Source of the DNA: Balaenoptera acutorostrata | Lineage: Eukaryota > Chordata > Mammalia > Artiodactyla > Balaenopteridae | Direction: 5' to 3' | NCBI RefSeq assembly: GCF_949987535.1 | Contig: NC_080069.1 | Location: 41,405,269-41,469,268, forward strand | DNA length: 64,000 bases | In this document: positions 48,040 to 58,535 of the stretch, one piece after another | Numbering within the stretch: position 1 is the first letter of the stretch | How the letters are laid out: each line of letters begins with the position of its first letter | Made by a program: the position numbers and the translations under genes | The notes under the pieces: generated by a model | Databases searched by the model: none | What the model was told of the DNA's origin: nothing | Seen by the model: only the letters and a program-made list of their open reading frames with translations

Positions 48040-48780
48040 TATCAGCAGCTTGAATAAAGACCTAGAAAGCCCACTTACCAAATTAGCTGACAACATTAAG
48101 CTGGAAAAAATAGTTACTATGCTGAATAACTTGCATTAAAATACTGTGAAAAAAAGGACTCAAGCTAGAAAACTGGGCTGAAACCAACAAGATGAAATGT
48201 AATTCATACAGATTTCCACATACAGGCTGAAAAAGTCAAATGTACAATTTCAGGACAGAGAAGGCCTGGCTTCACAGAAGTCTCAGAGGAAAGGACTTAA
48301 GCAACAAGGCCTGTATTAGCAACATTTGACACTATCACAACACTCATGCATGACAGATGGCCTCGTTGGAAGGGAGGGTCAAGAATAATGGTGAAGTGGT
48401 GGAGTAGTTCTATGGTGTCACGTATAGAATGTCACATTCATCTGGGGTATCACTTGGGTCCAGTGGGGTGGGCCCAGAGAGGAATGCATAAAATAGTGAG
48501 TGAGGAATCTTGAAAATGTATCATCTGAGGACAGTTAAAAACAAGAACAAGTGTTCGTTGCAGAAAAGAAAAGGCTCCTGGAGGGACAAGACTGTGTTTT
48601 CCAATACTAGTAGAACTGCCTTTGGTTCTGTGTACACCCAACAGACAAAACTAAGGCTAATTGATAGAAATTACAAGGCTTTAGAAGAGCTTCTCACAAT
48701 TGAAAGCTGTTTGGAAATGGAATTAGCTGTCTGGGGAAGTTGTGGTTCCCAGTCATTGGAAGGAAAGAGAGGAGAATGAA
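48040..48780 (+). mobile_element. CR1/L3-type LINE fragment
   Basis: cagcttgaataaagacctag, aaattagctgacaacattaa, gggctgaaaccaacaagatg, atgtaattcatacag, ctcctggagggacaagactg, cttctcacaattgaaagctg and ctgtctggggaagttgtgg follow in order the C-terminal part of the CR1/L3 reverse transcriptase and its 3' end. The aaattagctgacaac segment corresponds to the F-A-D-D box, here read K-L-A-D-N, so the second catalytic Asp is lost. It is unusually long for such an old element. Confidence 0.78.
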
Positions 48781-48782
48781 GA

Positions 48783-48915
48783 TTTGTATTTACTGAGCAC
48801 GTGCTGCATGTCAGGCACTGGACTAGATTTGTGTGATCTCAGTTCTTCTCCACATTCATCCTGTGATATAAGCATTTATTATTGATATAGAAACCTTATA
48901 TTCAAAACTACCCAA
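48783..48915 (+). repeat. MIR SINE fragment
   Basis: tatttactgagcacgtgctg, catgtcaggcactggacta and gatctcagttcttctccaca match the MIR start and core. Confidence 0.7.
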
Positions 48916-49087
48916 CTGTAGATGGGTGGTTGATTGGAAAAAAAAATAAAGCACAGAATCATAAAAGATGATACATACATAACTCAAATATTCAATTTCG
49001 ACTTAATACATATGAATATTCTTTCATTCCCCAGCTTTGGTATCGACCCAAGGCCTTTCTTTGAGGATAGATCTGCTGATTGGATCC

Positions 49088-49139
49088 ACATGGTCTTTCT
49101 CTCATAAACTCCAACATGGTCTTTCTCTCATAAACTCCA
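49088..49139 (+). repeat. Perfect 26-bp tandem duplication
   Basis: Two identical 26-bp units (49,088-49,113 and 49,114-49,139), each beginning acatggtctttctc and ending ataaactcca. Lies in unclassified sequence. Confidence 0.95.
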
Positions 49140-49299
49140 CCTATATGTAGTGATCACGATTTCCAGTTTCCATTTCTTTAAAGTGGAGCAAGAATTTAAA
49201 CTCTCTTAAGAAGCAATCTAAATTGGAGACTTTTTCCAGGTTTTCCCCACACCTTGATACCTATCTCCTCTACACCTAATTCAAAAGCCAGTTTTTACT

Positions 49300-49910
49300 A
49301 CTGGAATCTAGCAATTCTACTCCTGGTTATACACCCAGAGGAAATAAAATCACTATCTTGAAGAGATCTCTGCACTCCCAAGTTCATTGCAGCATTATTT
49401 GCAATAGTCAAGACATGGAAACAACCTGTATCGATTGATAGATGAATAGATAAAGAAAATGTGATATACATATCTTATGCTAAATGAAATAAGTCAGACA
49501 GGAAGAAATACTATATGATATCACTTACCTGAGGAATCTAAAAAAGTCAAACTCACAGGCGCAGAGAGTATGTTAGTGGTTGCCAGGGGGTTGGGGCGGG
49601 GGAAATGGGGAGCTGTTGGTCTGAAGCGTACGAACTCTCAGTTATAAGATGAATACGTTCCAGGGATGTAATGTACAGCATGGTGACTATAGTTAACAAT
49701 ACTGTATTACATGTTTGAAAGTTAAGAGAGTAGACCTTAAAAGTTCTCACCATAAAAAAAAATAAAAGTGTAACCATGTGAGGTGATATATGTTAACTAG
49801 ATTTTGTGGTAATCATTTCACAACATATACATATATGAAATCATCACGTGTACCCCTTAAACTTACACAATGTTATTTGTCAATTCTATCTCAATAAAGC
49901 TGGGCGGGGG
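49300..49910 (+). mobile_element. L1 3'-end fragment (end of ORF2 plus 3' UTR)
   Basis: ctggttatacacccagagga, ttcattgcagcattatttgc, catggaaacaacctgtatcg, aatgaaataagtcagacagg, gatatcacttacctgagg, gttgccagggggttggggcg, aatgtacagcatggtgacta, atcatttcacaacatataca, tcaattctatctcaataaag. ORF2 C-terminal part followed by the L1MA-like 3' UTR; no open frame remains. Confidence 0.92.
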
Positions 49911-50089
49911 AAGCCAGTTTCTTATCAATTCACCCCAGAACAGACAAAGCAATGGCAGGACCCCAGAAACTGGGTATTTAATTCATTTCCCTAGCGATCC
50001 GGGGGAAGCCATGAACTGAGGACCCTCAAAGGTGGGCCAGCCCCGTAATCTCACCTAAGAGGAACTTGGCCTAGGAGGTTGCTGAAACT

Positions 50090-50760
50090 GCCCAAGGGCT
50101 TCAACTCTGCAGCTTCCCCTCACTTTTCACCTCCTCGCCCGCTGCAAGTCTTGTGTGGAAGAAGCTCCCCCTTCCCCGCCCCGCCCCCGACCCCTCAGAA
50201 AGAAAGGTCCTGGGGGCTCCAGCTGGTAAGTGAAAGAAAACGACAAGCTCTCCATCAAATCCAATCCCGTTCTTAGGTTCTGGGGTCTCGCCCCGTCCCC
50301 GTACACCCTTGCGTGATTGACACAACCTTGCTCTTTGCCTCTCCACGCTCACTCACATCCTGGTCTGCGTAAATCAACCCAGCTTCTCCCTCGGATTCTT
50401 TCGTGCAATACACCCCCTGCCTGCAGCTAAGGGGCTCTTAGCCAGGAGACGTTCTAATAGGAAAGAAGACAGGGAGGAGCCAGAGGATATCTGTTACAGC
50501 CATTATTTTCCACTCAGGATCTTATTTAGCATCTTCACTTGAGGGCCATAAATTGAACCTAGAGGGAGCCTCCCCGCCCCTCCCCCAGTGCGCAGTGAGG
50601 AGTTCATTAAAACGGAGACGGGTTACCTTGGGCCGATCCAAGGGAAACACTGTCACCACGTGGCCACTCCGGGTCATCACAGGCTGCCGTCGGCTTTCCC
50701 AGCGCCGCCTCCACTGGAGTGGGACCCAAACGGCATGAAAAAACAGGTGGGCGCTCACAT
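50090..50760. promoter_or_regulatory. CpG-rich non-repeat block (possible orphan CpG island)
   Basis: By eye about 30 CpG dinucleotides occur in about 650 bp, against very few in neighbouring spacers. It includes a GC-box-rich stretch ccccgccccgcccccgaccc near 50,175 and gccgtcggctttcccagcgc near 50,688. There is no match to a SINE or LTR, which normally supply CpGs here. Open frames of up to 106 codons on both strands show no domain. A promoter of an unannotated transcript is one reading; decayed repeat is another. Confidence 0.4.
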
Positions 50761-51844
50761 CACTTCCCTTCTTCTCTTTAAAAACTATTTCGTGTATAGT
50801 AATAGAAATACACTCACATGGCACAAAGCTCATAAAGTACAAAAGCTCTACAATATAAAGGCAATCCCCCCACCCTTGGACCCAGAGGCATTATTTAACT
50901 GAGCATTCCTTTGCGTAGCCGGCAGGAGGCGCTCTAAGCACACACGCAGGTACTCTCGTATCTGCACCAGTGTGAGGATGCTCGCCTATGGTGTCCGCTG
51001 CTGTATCCCTGGTTCGTAGCTGACACAACAGTCTGTGCCTTGATCTTTTCACCTACTTTATCTCATGCATAGTCCCTTTCTCTTGCAAATTTCAAAATCC
51101 CATCTCTCACAAATACAGTAGGAGAAATCAGAGATAGTGGATAAAAGACATGATTTTAGCAAAGTGGTCATGCCTGCCCACACAAAATCAACCCAGAACA
51201 CTCACAATGGAATAAGTCTTAGAAACCCCCAGTTCAACCTTCTCATTTTACAGATGAGAAGACAGGGAGGGGAAGGTGTCCTGGGCTCATGTAGATTGAG
51301 CTGAACGTTTAGTTAGGGGGCCTGTACCTTGTTTTTAACCCCATGCCTGCCAGCTCTCCAGCTTTGCCTCCTGCCCCCTGTCCTAAGGGGCCCTGCTCCC
51401 GAGTGCCCAGCGCTGACCTTCCTCCCAGCGTTTACCAGAAATCTGGGTTCATTCCACCTGAGACCTGCTGCTAAATTCGGCAACTCCAAGGACCCTCCCT
51501 GGTCCTGAACAGCCCTGAGCACCAGCCCATGGGGTGAGCCAAACAGAATGGGCCTCAGCTGCCCTCAGAGCCCAGGTGCAGCATGAGAAATTTAGGCTGG
51601 ATAGACCCAAAGAAGACTTTCTAACGGGCAAGATTGTTACAATCCAGAAATGAGTGGCTAAGGAAACTAACAGAATCTTTTCTGGAGATCTTTACAGTTG
51701 GATTAAGTTATTAAAAAATGGTGTGTATAATAATGAATCTATAATACCATAAAACACCAGATAAAACTTAATTAAAGAGCCAGAGGACTGCCTTGCATTT
51801 GGAATTCTCCTTCCAACATGCACTGACTGTATGCATTTTGCATA
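50761..51844. other. Unclassified spacer, partly GC-rich
   Basis: No gene seen. gccggcaggaggcgctctaa at 50,920-50,939 resembles a CTCF core. A cattttacagatgagaag block at 51,244 may be MIR. Confidence 0.4.
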
Positions 51845-51950
51845 GTCAATATTAATAATTATGTATTTATTTATTTATTATTAATATTTATTATTTATAT
51901 TTATTAAGATTAATATTTATTAATATTAATATTTTATTAATTCATATAAG
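51845..51950 (+). repeat. AT-rich low-complexity (tatttatta / taatatt)
   Basis: About 105 nt consisting almost only of A and T with tatttatt and attaatatt motifs. Confidence 0.92.
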
Positions 51951-52559
51951 GTGTGTATATTACACACCTATTTAGGTGAACTATATGTGCCACACTTTAC
52001 ACTGCCATTACCATGATGGTAACTTGAAGACTATCAGGCAAAATATTTGCATTTCTATTTCATGAGGAAAGGAACCCAAGTGTTGTTTTCCCCTTAATTG
52101 GTACTTTCATAATTCATTGGGTGCATTGCAAGTTTTAACTTTTTGGCTCATTATATAATGGATCATTTTGAAATCGACCAAGGAATTATCGTTATTTTTA
52201 ATGATCTGCAAATAGAAGTAATGCTAGTTGGCAGCATTTGATTTTAAGGACTTAATCAATAATTGTGTTTTAGAATATGGAAAAGCCCAAACGTGTGCAG
52301 GAAGGAATCTAGGATCATGGAAGGTTAGAGCTGGTATCTGAGAGATGGAACCCTAGCAAGATGGGGGAACTGAGGCACAGTGACAGCCAGAGAGATTTGG
52401 GGGAAGTTCAACCTCTGCCTAGGCCAGTCTGGCTGTGACATGGGTACCTGGTAAGCTCCCAGTTCGAAACAGGGGCTTGTTTTACCAGCTTCCTGGCCTC
52501 CTATGTATAAGCAAACACCCCTAGGGCAACTCTGAGGGAGAGCCTGTTCCTTCTCTGGA
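51951..52559. other. Unclassified spacer
   Basis: No gene. Weak MIR-like text at 52,320-52,400. Confidence 0.4.
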
Positions 52560-53430
52560 CATTTGAAGTGACCTTCCTCCCAGCTTCTCCCACCTCCCCC
52601 CACCCCACCTACCTCCCAGCTTTGACCACCAGCCCCCTCTCCTGGCAGTTTGTTTGCATCACTGTGAATAATTGGGAGCCTTAAATGCCAGCTGCTTCTA
52701 ATCAGTGCCTGCATGACATGCATAGGTTTAGGGAAGCAACTGGCAAAGATGGGGCATGCTTTCTGTCACCAGAGCCAGAGTTAGCCAAGGCCCCCGCTTT
52801 CCCTGGAGGAACAGGTACTTAAAGGTACTAAGTCCTCCCCAAGGGCCCAGAATGGCAGCTGAGTGCACCTGAGACCCACTGATCTCAGGGAGCAGATCCC
52901 AGCTGCCCAAAGACTCTTGCCATGAGTGGGATGGCCAGCCGGGAGGTGGAAAACGGGAGAAAAGCAGAGAGAAAAGCGTACCGCTGAGCATGAGGGTCTG
53001 CTCTGGGCCCTGTGCTCTGGCCAGGAGAACACACCTTTCCGGGAGATTGCGACTCTTCTCTGCAAAAAAGTGACTTCTGCTCCAAAGTTGCACGTCCGAG
53101 GGCTGCAGTCTCCCTTTCTAAATTTGTCTACCAGGAAGAGACACTTTCTCCCAAAATTTACACACAGTGGCCAGCAGGGGCCCCACTCTGTCCTCCCTGA
53201 AGGCCCTGTGGGGGAGCACGTTCCAGGACTGGCTGTGCAAGGTGAGAGGGTGGCTCCCCGACCTTCTGGCCAAGACAGGACAGGAGCCAAGTGGGAAAGT
53301 GCACGGTGCACAGCCGTGACCTGCGGAAGCCTTACAGCACCCAGATGGACCACGTCATCACCTTGTTCTGTGAGGTGAGCCAGGCAGGGCTGATTGCCCT
53401 GCTCTCAGGCTTCAACACCCAGGACTGAGC
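52560..53430. other. GC-rich non-repeat block with overlapping open frames
   Basis: The minus strand is open for 190 codons (53,353 to 52,781) and the plus strand for 150 (52,926-53,378). The peptides are low in hydrophobic cores and match no domain I know. A third plus frame is open from 53,246 to 53,374, reading ...KPYSTQMDHVITLFCE, and stops at a consensus-like donor gag|gtgagc (53,374/53,375). A short exon is possible but unsupported by an acceptor or homology. Confidence 0.3.
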
Positions 53431-53659
53431 CCAGGGGAGGGTCAGCGAGCAACCACAGGCCACAAACGCAGGTGGTTGAAGTGGGACTTGAACTCAAGGT
53501 TTTTACTTCCATACCTTCCATCCTCTGCTCCTCCAACAGGAAGGACTTCCTGACGTGGTGTGATGTCCCCAGGAGGGCTGTGAGATCTGCTTTGCAGACA
53601 TGTTGTGGTTTGGAAATGCGAGAGAGGTGGAGGTGTCTGGCCTTGCTCCGCATTTTTAC

Positions 53660-53828
53660 CCCATCCCCACTGTCTGTGGATGGTATCTATCCACCTCCAC
53701 TGCCACGGTCAAAGCTACCAACATCTCTTGCTTGAAAAACTGCAGCGGCCTCTTCAGAAGTCAAATATGTATAAAAAATTACACGTGTTCTGGTTGCCTC
53801 ACCGAGTCACAGTGAAGGTGAAACAAAA
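53660..53828 (+). repeat. L2 LINE fragment adjoining the mariner
   Basis: ccacctccactgccacggtc, aaagctaccaacatctcttg and ttgaaaaactgcagcggcct correspond to the L2 ORF region (tccaagccaccatcatctct and gcaatagcctcctaac in the family). The mariner inserted at its right end. gggaaatacctatcccaatg and tctaggtgctcaaaaatg at 55,505-55,553 look like an L2 3' tail on the other side. Confidence 0.6.
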
Positions 53829-53903
53829 TATTGGGTTGGCCAAAAAGTTCCTTCAGTTTTTAAGTAAAAATAAAAGACACATTTTTCATTTTCACCAAGA
53901 ACT

Positions 53904-54939
53904 TTATTGAACAACATATTCACCCTTTTGTCCCACTACCTTCGGCCATTTTTTAGGCAACTTCATAATTCCATCTTCCCAAAACTTTTTATCTTTTTGA
54001 GCAAAGAACTGTTCCGGGTGCCTTTTACAGTCTTCTAGGGAATTGAAACTTCTTCCATTAAGAGAATTTTGTAAAGACTAAAGTAAATGGAAATCTGAAG
54101 GTGCAATGTCTGGTGAATACAGCGGATGAATCAGACCTTCCCAGCCAAGCTGTAACAGTTTTTGCCTGGTCGTCAAAGAAACATGTGGTCTTGTGTTATC
54201 CTGATGGATGATTATGGGTTTTCTGTTGACTAATTCTAGACGCTTTTCGTCGAGTGCTGCTTTCAGTTGGTCTAATAGGGAGCAGTCCTTGTTGGAAATA
54301 ATCGTTTGGTTTTCCGGAAGGAGCTCATAATAGAGATCTCCCTTCCAATCCCACCATATACACAACATCACCTTCTTTGGATGAAGACCGGCCTTTGGTG
54401 TGGTTGGTGGTGGTTCATTTCACTTGCCCCACGATCTCTTCCATTCCACATTGTTGTACAGTACCCATTTTTCATCGCCAATCACAATTTGTTTTAAAAA
54501 CGGAACGTTTTCATTACATTTCAGTAGAGAATCATATGCAGAAATAGGGTCAAGAAGGTTTTTTTCACTTAATTTATGTGGAACCCAAACATCAAAGCGA
54601 TTCACATAATCAAGCTGTTGCAAATGATTTTCAGCTCTTGATTTGGGTATTTTGAGTATGTCAGCTATCTCCCACATGGTATAATGTTGATTGTTCTCAA
54701 TTAATGTCTCCATTTGATCGCTATCAACTTCAACTGGTCTACCTGACCATGGGGCATCATCCAGCAAGAAATCTTCAGCACAAAACTTCGCAAACCACTT
54801 TTGAGAAGTTCAATCAATCACAGCACCTTCTCCATACACTGCACAAATCTTTTTTTTTTTTTTGCGTTTCAGTTGCATTTTTACCTTTATTGAAATAATA
54901 AAGCATAATATGCTGAAAATGTTGCGCTTTTTCTTCCAT
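53904..54939 (-). pseudogene. Mariner transposase pseudogene (D,D34D)
   Basis: The span from an ATG at 54,939 to TAA at 53,904 equals about 345 codons, the standard mariner transposase length. In order on the minus strand: N-terminal helix-turn-helix part damaged by a 14-nt A run and small indels (54,800-54,870); a readable central part (54,767-54,420) with G-D-E-K-W, first catalytic Asp at 54,474-54,476; a TGA at 54,420-54,422 that looks like a decayed CGA codon; then, in the same frame, N-E-P-P-P and the catalytic H-Q-D-N-T-R-P-H (Asp at 54,198-54,200) and S-P-D-I-A-P-S-D (Asp at 54,093-54,095). The last two aspartates are 35 codons apart, exactly D,D34D. A stop follows soon after (about 54,077), so the C-terminus is also broken. 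Inactive. Confidence 0.93.
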
Positions 54940-54990
54940 CTTCAATATTAAAATGGTTACACAAAAATTCACCAATTTTGATAAGTTTTT

Positions 54991-55348
54991 ATTTTTTAAT
55001 AAATTTATTTATTTATATATTTATTTTTGGCTGTGTTGGGTCTTCGTTGCTGTGCGTGGGCTTCCTCTAGTTGTGGTGAGTGGGGGCTACTCTTCATTGT
55101 GGTGCATGGGCTTCTCATTGTGGTGGCTTCTCTTGTTGTGGAGCATGGGCTCTAGGTGTGGGAGCTTCAGTAGTTGTGGCACACGGGCTCAGTAGTTGTG
55201 GCTCATGGGCTCTAGAGCACAGGCTCAGTAGTTGTGGCGCATGGGCTAAGTTGCTCCATGGCATGTGGGATCTTCCCGGACCAGGGCTCGAACCCACGTC
55301 CCCTGCATTGGAAGGCTGATTCTAAACCACTGCGCCACCAGGGAAGTC
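54991..55348 (-). mobile_element. CHR-type SINE (longer subtype) nested in mariner
   Basis: Reverse complement CHR body with (ATTT)n at the left and ccaccagggaagtc at the right. Perfect 12-bp duplication tgataagttttt (54,979-54,990; 55,349-55,360) within mariner sequence, so the SINE is younger than the mariner. Confidence 0.95.
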
Positions 55349-56794
55349 TGATAAGTTTTTTTTTTAATGCACACTGATAAGACAGCTGTCACAATACAAT
55401 CTAACAAAATTGTTTTGAATGAAGTTAAATACAGCTAAGTGCTACTAGAGCTATCTTATGGAAAACGAACAAACAAACCTTTTGGCCAACCCAATAGTAT
55501 ATGGGGAAATACCTATCCCAATGCCTGGCACATTCTAGGTGCTCAAAAATGTTCTTTCAATTTAAAAGGAAAATAAGGTGGGAAATGTGGAGTTCACATC
55601 TCCCCAGAACTATGGCACCTGCTGGATGCTGGTGGGGGACCCCAATGCCCAAGGACATGGGAGGAACCCCCAAGCGAACCAGTAGGACGTGGGGGGACTG
55701 AGAGGGGAGGAGAAATGGAGGCCGGACAGGACCAGCGCCCCAAGGGGTGGCTGAGAGGGGGGAGAGGTTCCCACGCCTGGGGGGACCCTCGGGGGCTCGG
55801 ATCAGTGGGGAAGCATGCCCAGCGTTTCCCTTGCCCAATCGCTGGGGAAGTCTGCCCAGCTCTTGGGCTGGGTTCTATGCCCTCAGAGATCCCCTCCTGA
55901 CCGGGTCTGTCCTGAGGGCATAGGAGTGAGGCCAGGAGAGAACAGGAGAGGCAGGGGAGGGGAGTGGAGGGTGTTTGCCCCACCCACTCGGCCCGGGGAG
56001 CCTGCTGAGCTTCCAGGCCTGTCTCCCACCCTCCAAAGCCCCCTCCAGGCCACGTGGGTCCTGGGGTCATAGGAGGGAGGCTGGGGAGATCAGGAGAGGC
56101 AGGCAGGAGGGGGCCTCCTGACTGGAGGAGCAGGAGATGATTGGAGGGCATTTACCCACCCACTCGGGGCCAGGAAGCCTGCGGGGCTCCCAGGTGGGGT
56201 CTCCCGCCCTCTGAAACCAGAGGTGGGAGGCAGCCTTTTCCCTTGAGCCTAAGCCCCACCCCCCACACCTCCCAGGGCCTTTTCCAGCCCTGTGGGTCCT
56301 AAGCATAGGCAACACCCGATGCCCAGATCTCCTCCCTGCTTAGCCCTGCCCTCCACAGCCAAGGCCTTTTCCACCTTTTTTTTTTCTCCTCCTCTTTTTT
56401 ACTATTGTGGTTCTGTTTTACCTTCTGGTTGTTGTTTCATCTATATTTTTATTTTTATATTTTTTCTAACATATCTGTAGTTTCCCAGTCTAATTTTATT
56501 TTTTACTTTGTTATTGTTCTCTTTTTTTTTTTTGCCACCCCGTGTGGCTTGCAGGATGTTGGTTCATGAGCTGGGGGTCCGACCAAAGCTCCTGAGGTGG
56601 GAGATCTGAGTCTGAACCACTGAACTAACAGAGAACCTCAGACCCCAGGGAATATTCATTGGACTGAGGTCTCCGAGAGGTCCTCATCTCAGCACCAAGA
56701 CCCAGCTCTACCCAACAGCCTACAAACTCCAGTGTTGGAACCCTCAGGCCAAACAGGAACACAATCTGACTCACAAAAAAAAAAAAAAAAAAAA

Positions 56795-57627
56795 ATGAGA
56801 TGGCAACAAAATATGTCACAGATGAAGGAGCAAGGTAAAAACCTATAAGACCAAACAAATGAAGAGGAAATAGGCAATCTACCTGAAAAAGAATTCAGAG
56901 TAATAATAGTAAAGATATCCTGAATCTCGGAAATAGAATGGAGGCACAGATTGAGAAAATACAAGAAATGTTTAACAAAAATCTAGAAGAAATAAAGAAC
57001 AAACAAACAGAAATCAACAACACAATAACTGAAATGAAAAATACACTAGAAGGAATCAATAACAGAATAACTGAGGTAGAAGAACGAATAAGTGAGCTGG
57101 AAAACAAAATGGTGTAAATAACTGCTGAGGAGCAGAATAAAGAGAAAAGAATGAAAAGAACTGAAGACAATCTCAGAGACCTCTGGGACAATACTAAACA
57201 CACCAACATTCAAATTATAGGGGTCCCAGAAGAAGAAGAGAAAAAGAAAGGGTCTGAGAAAATATTTAGAAGAGATTATACTGGAAAACTTCCCTAACCT
57301 GGGAAAGGAAATAGTCACCCAAGTCTAGGGGGAACAGAGAGTCCCATCCAGGATAAACCCTAGGAGAAACACACCAAGACATATATTAATCAAACTAACA
57401 AAAATTAAATTCAAAGAAAAAATATTAAAAGCAGCAAGGGAAAAACAAAAAATAACATACAAAGGAATCCCCATAAGGTTATCAGCTGATTTTTCAGCAG
57501 AAACTCTGCAGGCCAGAAGGGAGTGGCAGGATATACTTAAAGGGATGAAAGAGAAAAATCTACAACCAACTCTACCCAGCAAGGATCTCATTCAGAGTTG
57601 AAGGAGAAATCAAAAGCTTTTCAGACA
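56795..57627 (+). pseudogene. Outer L1 ORF1 (RNA-binding protein) pseudogene, left part
   Basis: ATG at 56,795. The frame shows the acidic N-terminus, the coiled-coil block (EIKNKQTEINNTITEMKNT-like, about 56,985-57,115), the RRM segment (IQIIGVPEEEE, about 57,210) and the C-terminal domain (SADFSAETLQARREWQ, about 57,485). Stops include TAA at codon 18 (56,846), further ones near 56,920, 57,116 and 57,327, and frameshifts. The last part (KQKLREFSTTKSALQQMLKE, ending with TAG at 63,270-63,272) lies beyond the inner insertion. Joined length would be near 300 codons, normal for ORF1. Not functional. Confidence 0.85.
57612..57627 (+). repeat. Left target-site duplication of the inner L1 block
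   Basis: aaaagcttttcagaca, repeated exactly at 63,189-63,204. In the uninterrupted outer ORF1 this 16-mer occurs once, between gaaatc and agcaaaagc. The bottom-strand cut would be gcTTTT/GA, close to the L1 endonuclease preference. Confidence 0.95.
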
Positions 57628-57637
57628 GAGATTAGGA

Positions 57638-57652
57638 ACCAAGATGGTGGAG
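57638..57652 (+). promoter_or_regulatory. YY1-type motif at the L1 5' end
   Basis: ccaagatggtggagt lies about 10 nt from the 5' end of the inner L1. In human L1 an AAGATGG-type YY1 site at the corresponding position sets the transcription start; here the role is inferred from that. Confidence 0.55.
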
Positions 57653-58535
57653 TAGAAGGACGTGCTCTCTCTCCCTCTTGCAAGAACACCAGAATCACAG
57701 CTAGCTGCTGGACAGTCATTGACAGGAAGACACTGGAACTCACCAAAAAAGATACCCCACATCCAAAGACAAAGGAGAAGCCACAATGAGATGGTAGAAG
57801 GGGTGCAATCACAGTAAAATCAAATCCCATAACTGCTGGGTAGGTGACTCACAGACTGGAGAACACTTATACCACAGAAGTCCACCCACTGGAGTGAAGG
57901 TTCTCAGCCCCATGTCAGGTTCCCAACCTGGGGGTCCGGAAGTGGGAGGAGGAATTCCTAGAGAATCAGACTTTGAAGGCTAGTGGGATTTGATTGCAGG
58001 ACTTCGACAGGACTGGGGGAAACAGAGACTGCACTCTTGGAGGGCACACACAAAGTAGTGTGCGCATTGGGACCCAGGGAAAGGAGCTGTGACCCCAGGG
58101 GAGACTGAATCAGACCTACCTGCTAGTGTTGGAGGGTCTCCTGCAGAGGTGGGCGGTGGCTGTGGCTCACTGTGGGGACAAGGACACTGGCAGCAGAAGT
58201 TCTGGGAAGTACTCCTTGGCGTGAGCCCTCCCAGAGTTCACCATTAGCCCCACCAAAGAGCCCAGGTAGGCTCCAGTGTTGGGTTGCCTCAGGCCAAACA
58301 ACCAACAGGGAGGGAACCAAGCCCCACCCATCAGCAGTCAAGCAGATTAAAGTTTTACTGAGCTCTGCCCACCAGAGCAACAGTCAGCTCTACCCACCAC
58401 CAGTCCCTCCCATCAGGGAACTTGCACAAGCCTCTTAGATAGCCTCATCCACCAGAAGGCAGACAGCAGAAGCAAGAAGAACTACAATCCTGCAGCCTGT
58501 GGAACAAAAACCACATTCACAGAAAGATAGACAAG

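Larger units (their letters stand above)
53831..55494 (-). mobile_element. Mariner (Tc1/mariner DNA transposon), near-complete
   Basis: Left end ttgggttggccaaaaagttc and right end ending ttttggccaacccaa form terminal inverted repeats (first 15 bp identical). TA lies immediately outside each end (53,829-53,830; 55,495-55,496), the target duplication expected for mariners. Transposase lies on the minus strand. A SINE of about 360 bp is nested between the transposase start and the right end. Without it the element would be about 1.3 kb, the usual mariner length. Confidence 0.95.
55585..57627 (+). mobile_element. Outer L1: 5' UTR and most of ORF1 (left half of a split element)
   Basis: A GC-rich 5' UTR (about 55,585-56,380) with tandem-like caggagaggcaggaggggg modules passes into a T-rich stretch (56,375-56,535) and then ttgccaccccgtgtggcttg, ggatgttggttcatgagctg, gaacctcagaccccagggaa before ORF1. 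The element breaks at 57,627 and continues at 63,205. It is therefore a nearly full-length older L1 of which the window shows the 5' UTR, ORF1 and the first part of ORF2. Exact 5' end and outer duplication are not visible because the 3' end lies outside. Confidence 0.85.

Noticed and set aside
55594..56315. 185-codon Pro-rich minus frame and smaller plus frames
   Set aside because: They lie in the GC-rich 5' UTR of the outer L1; the composition explains the openness.
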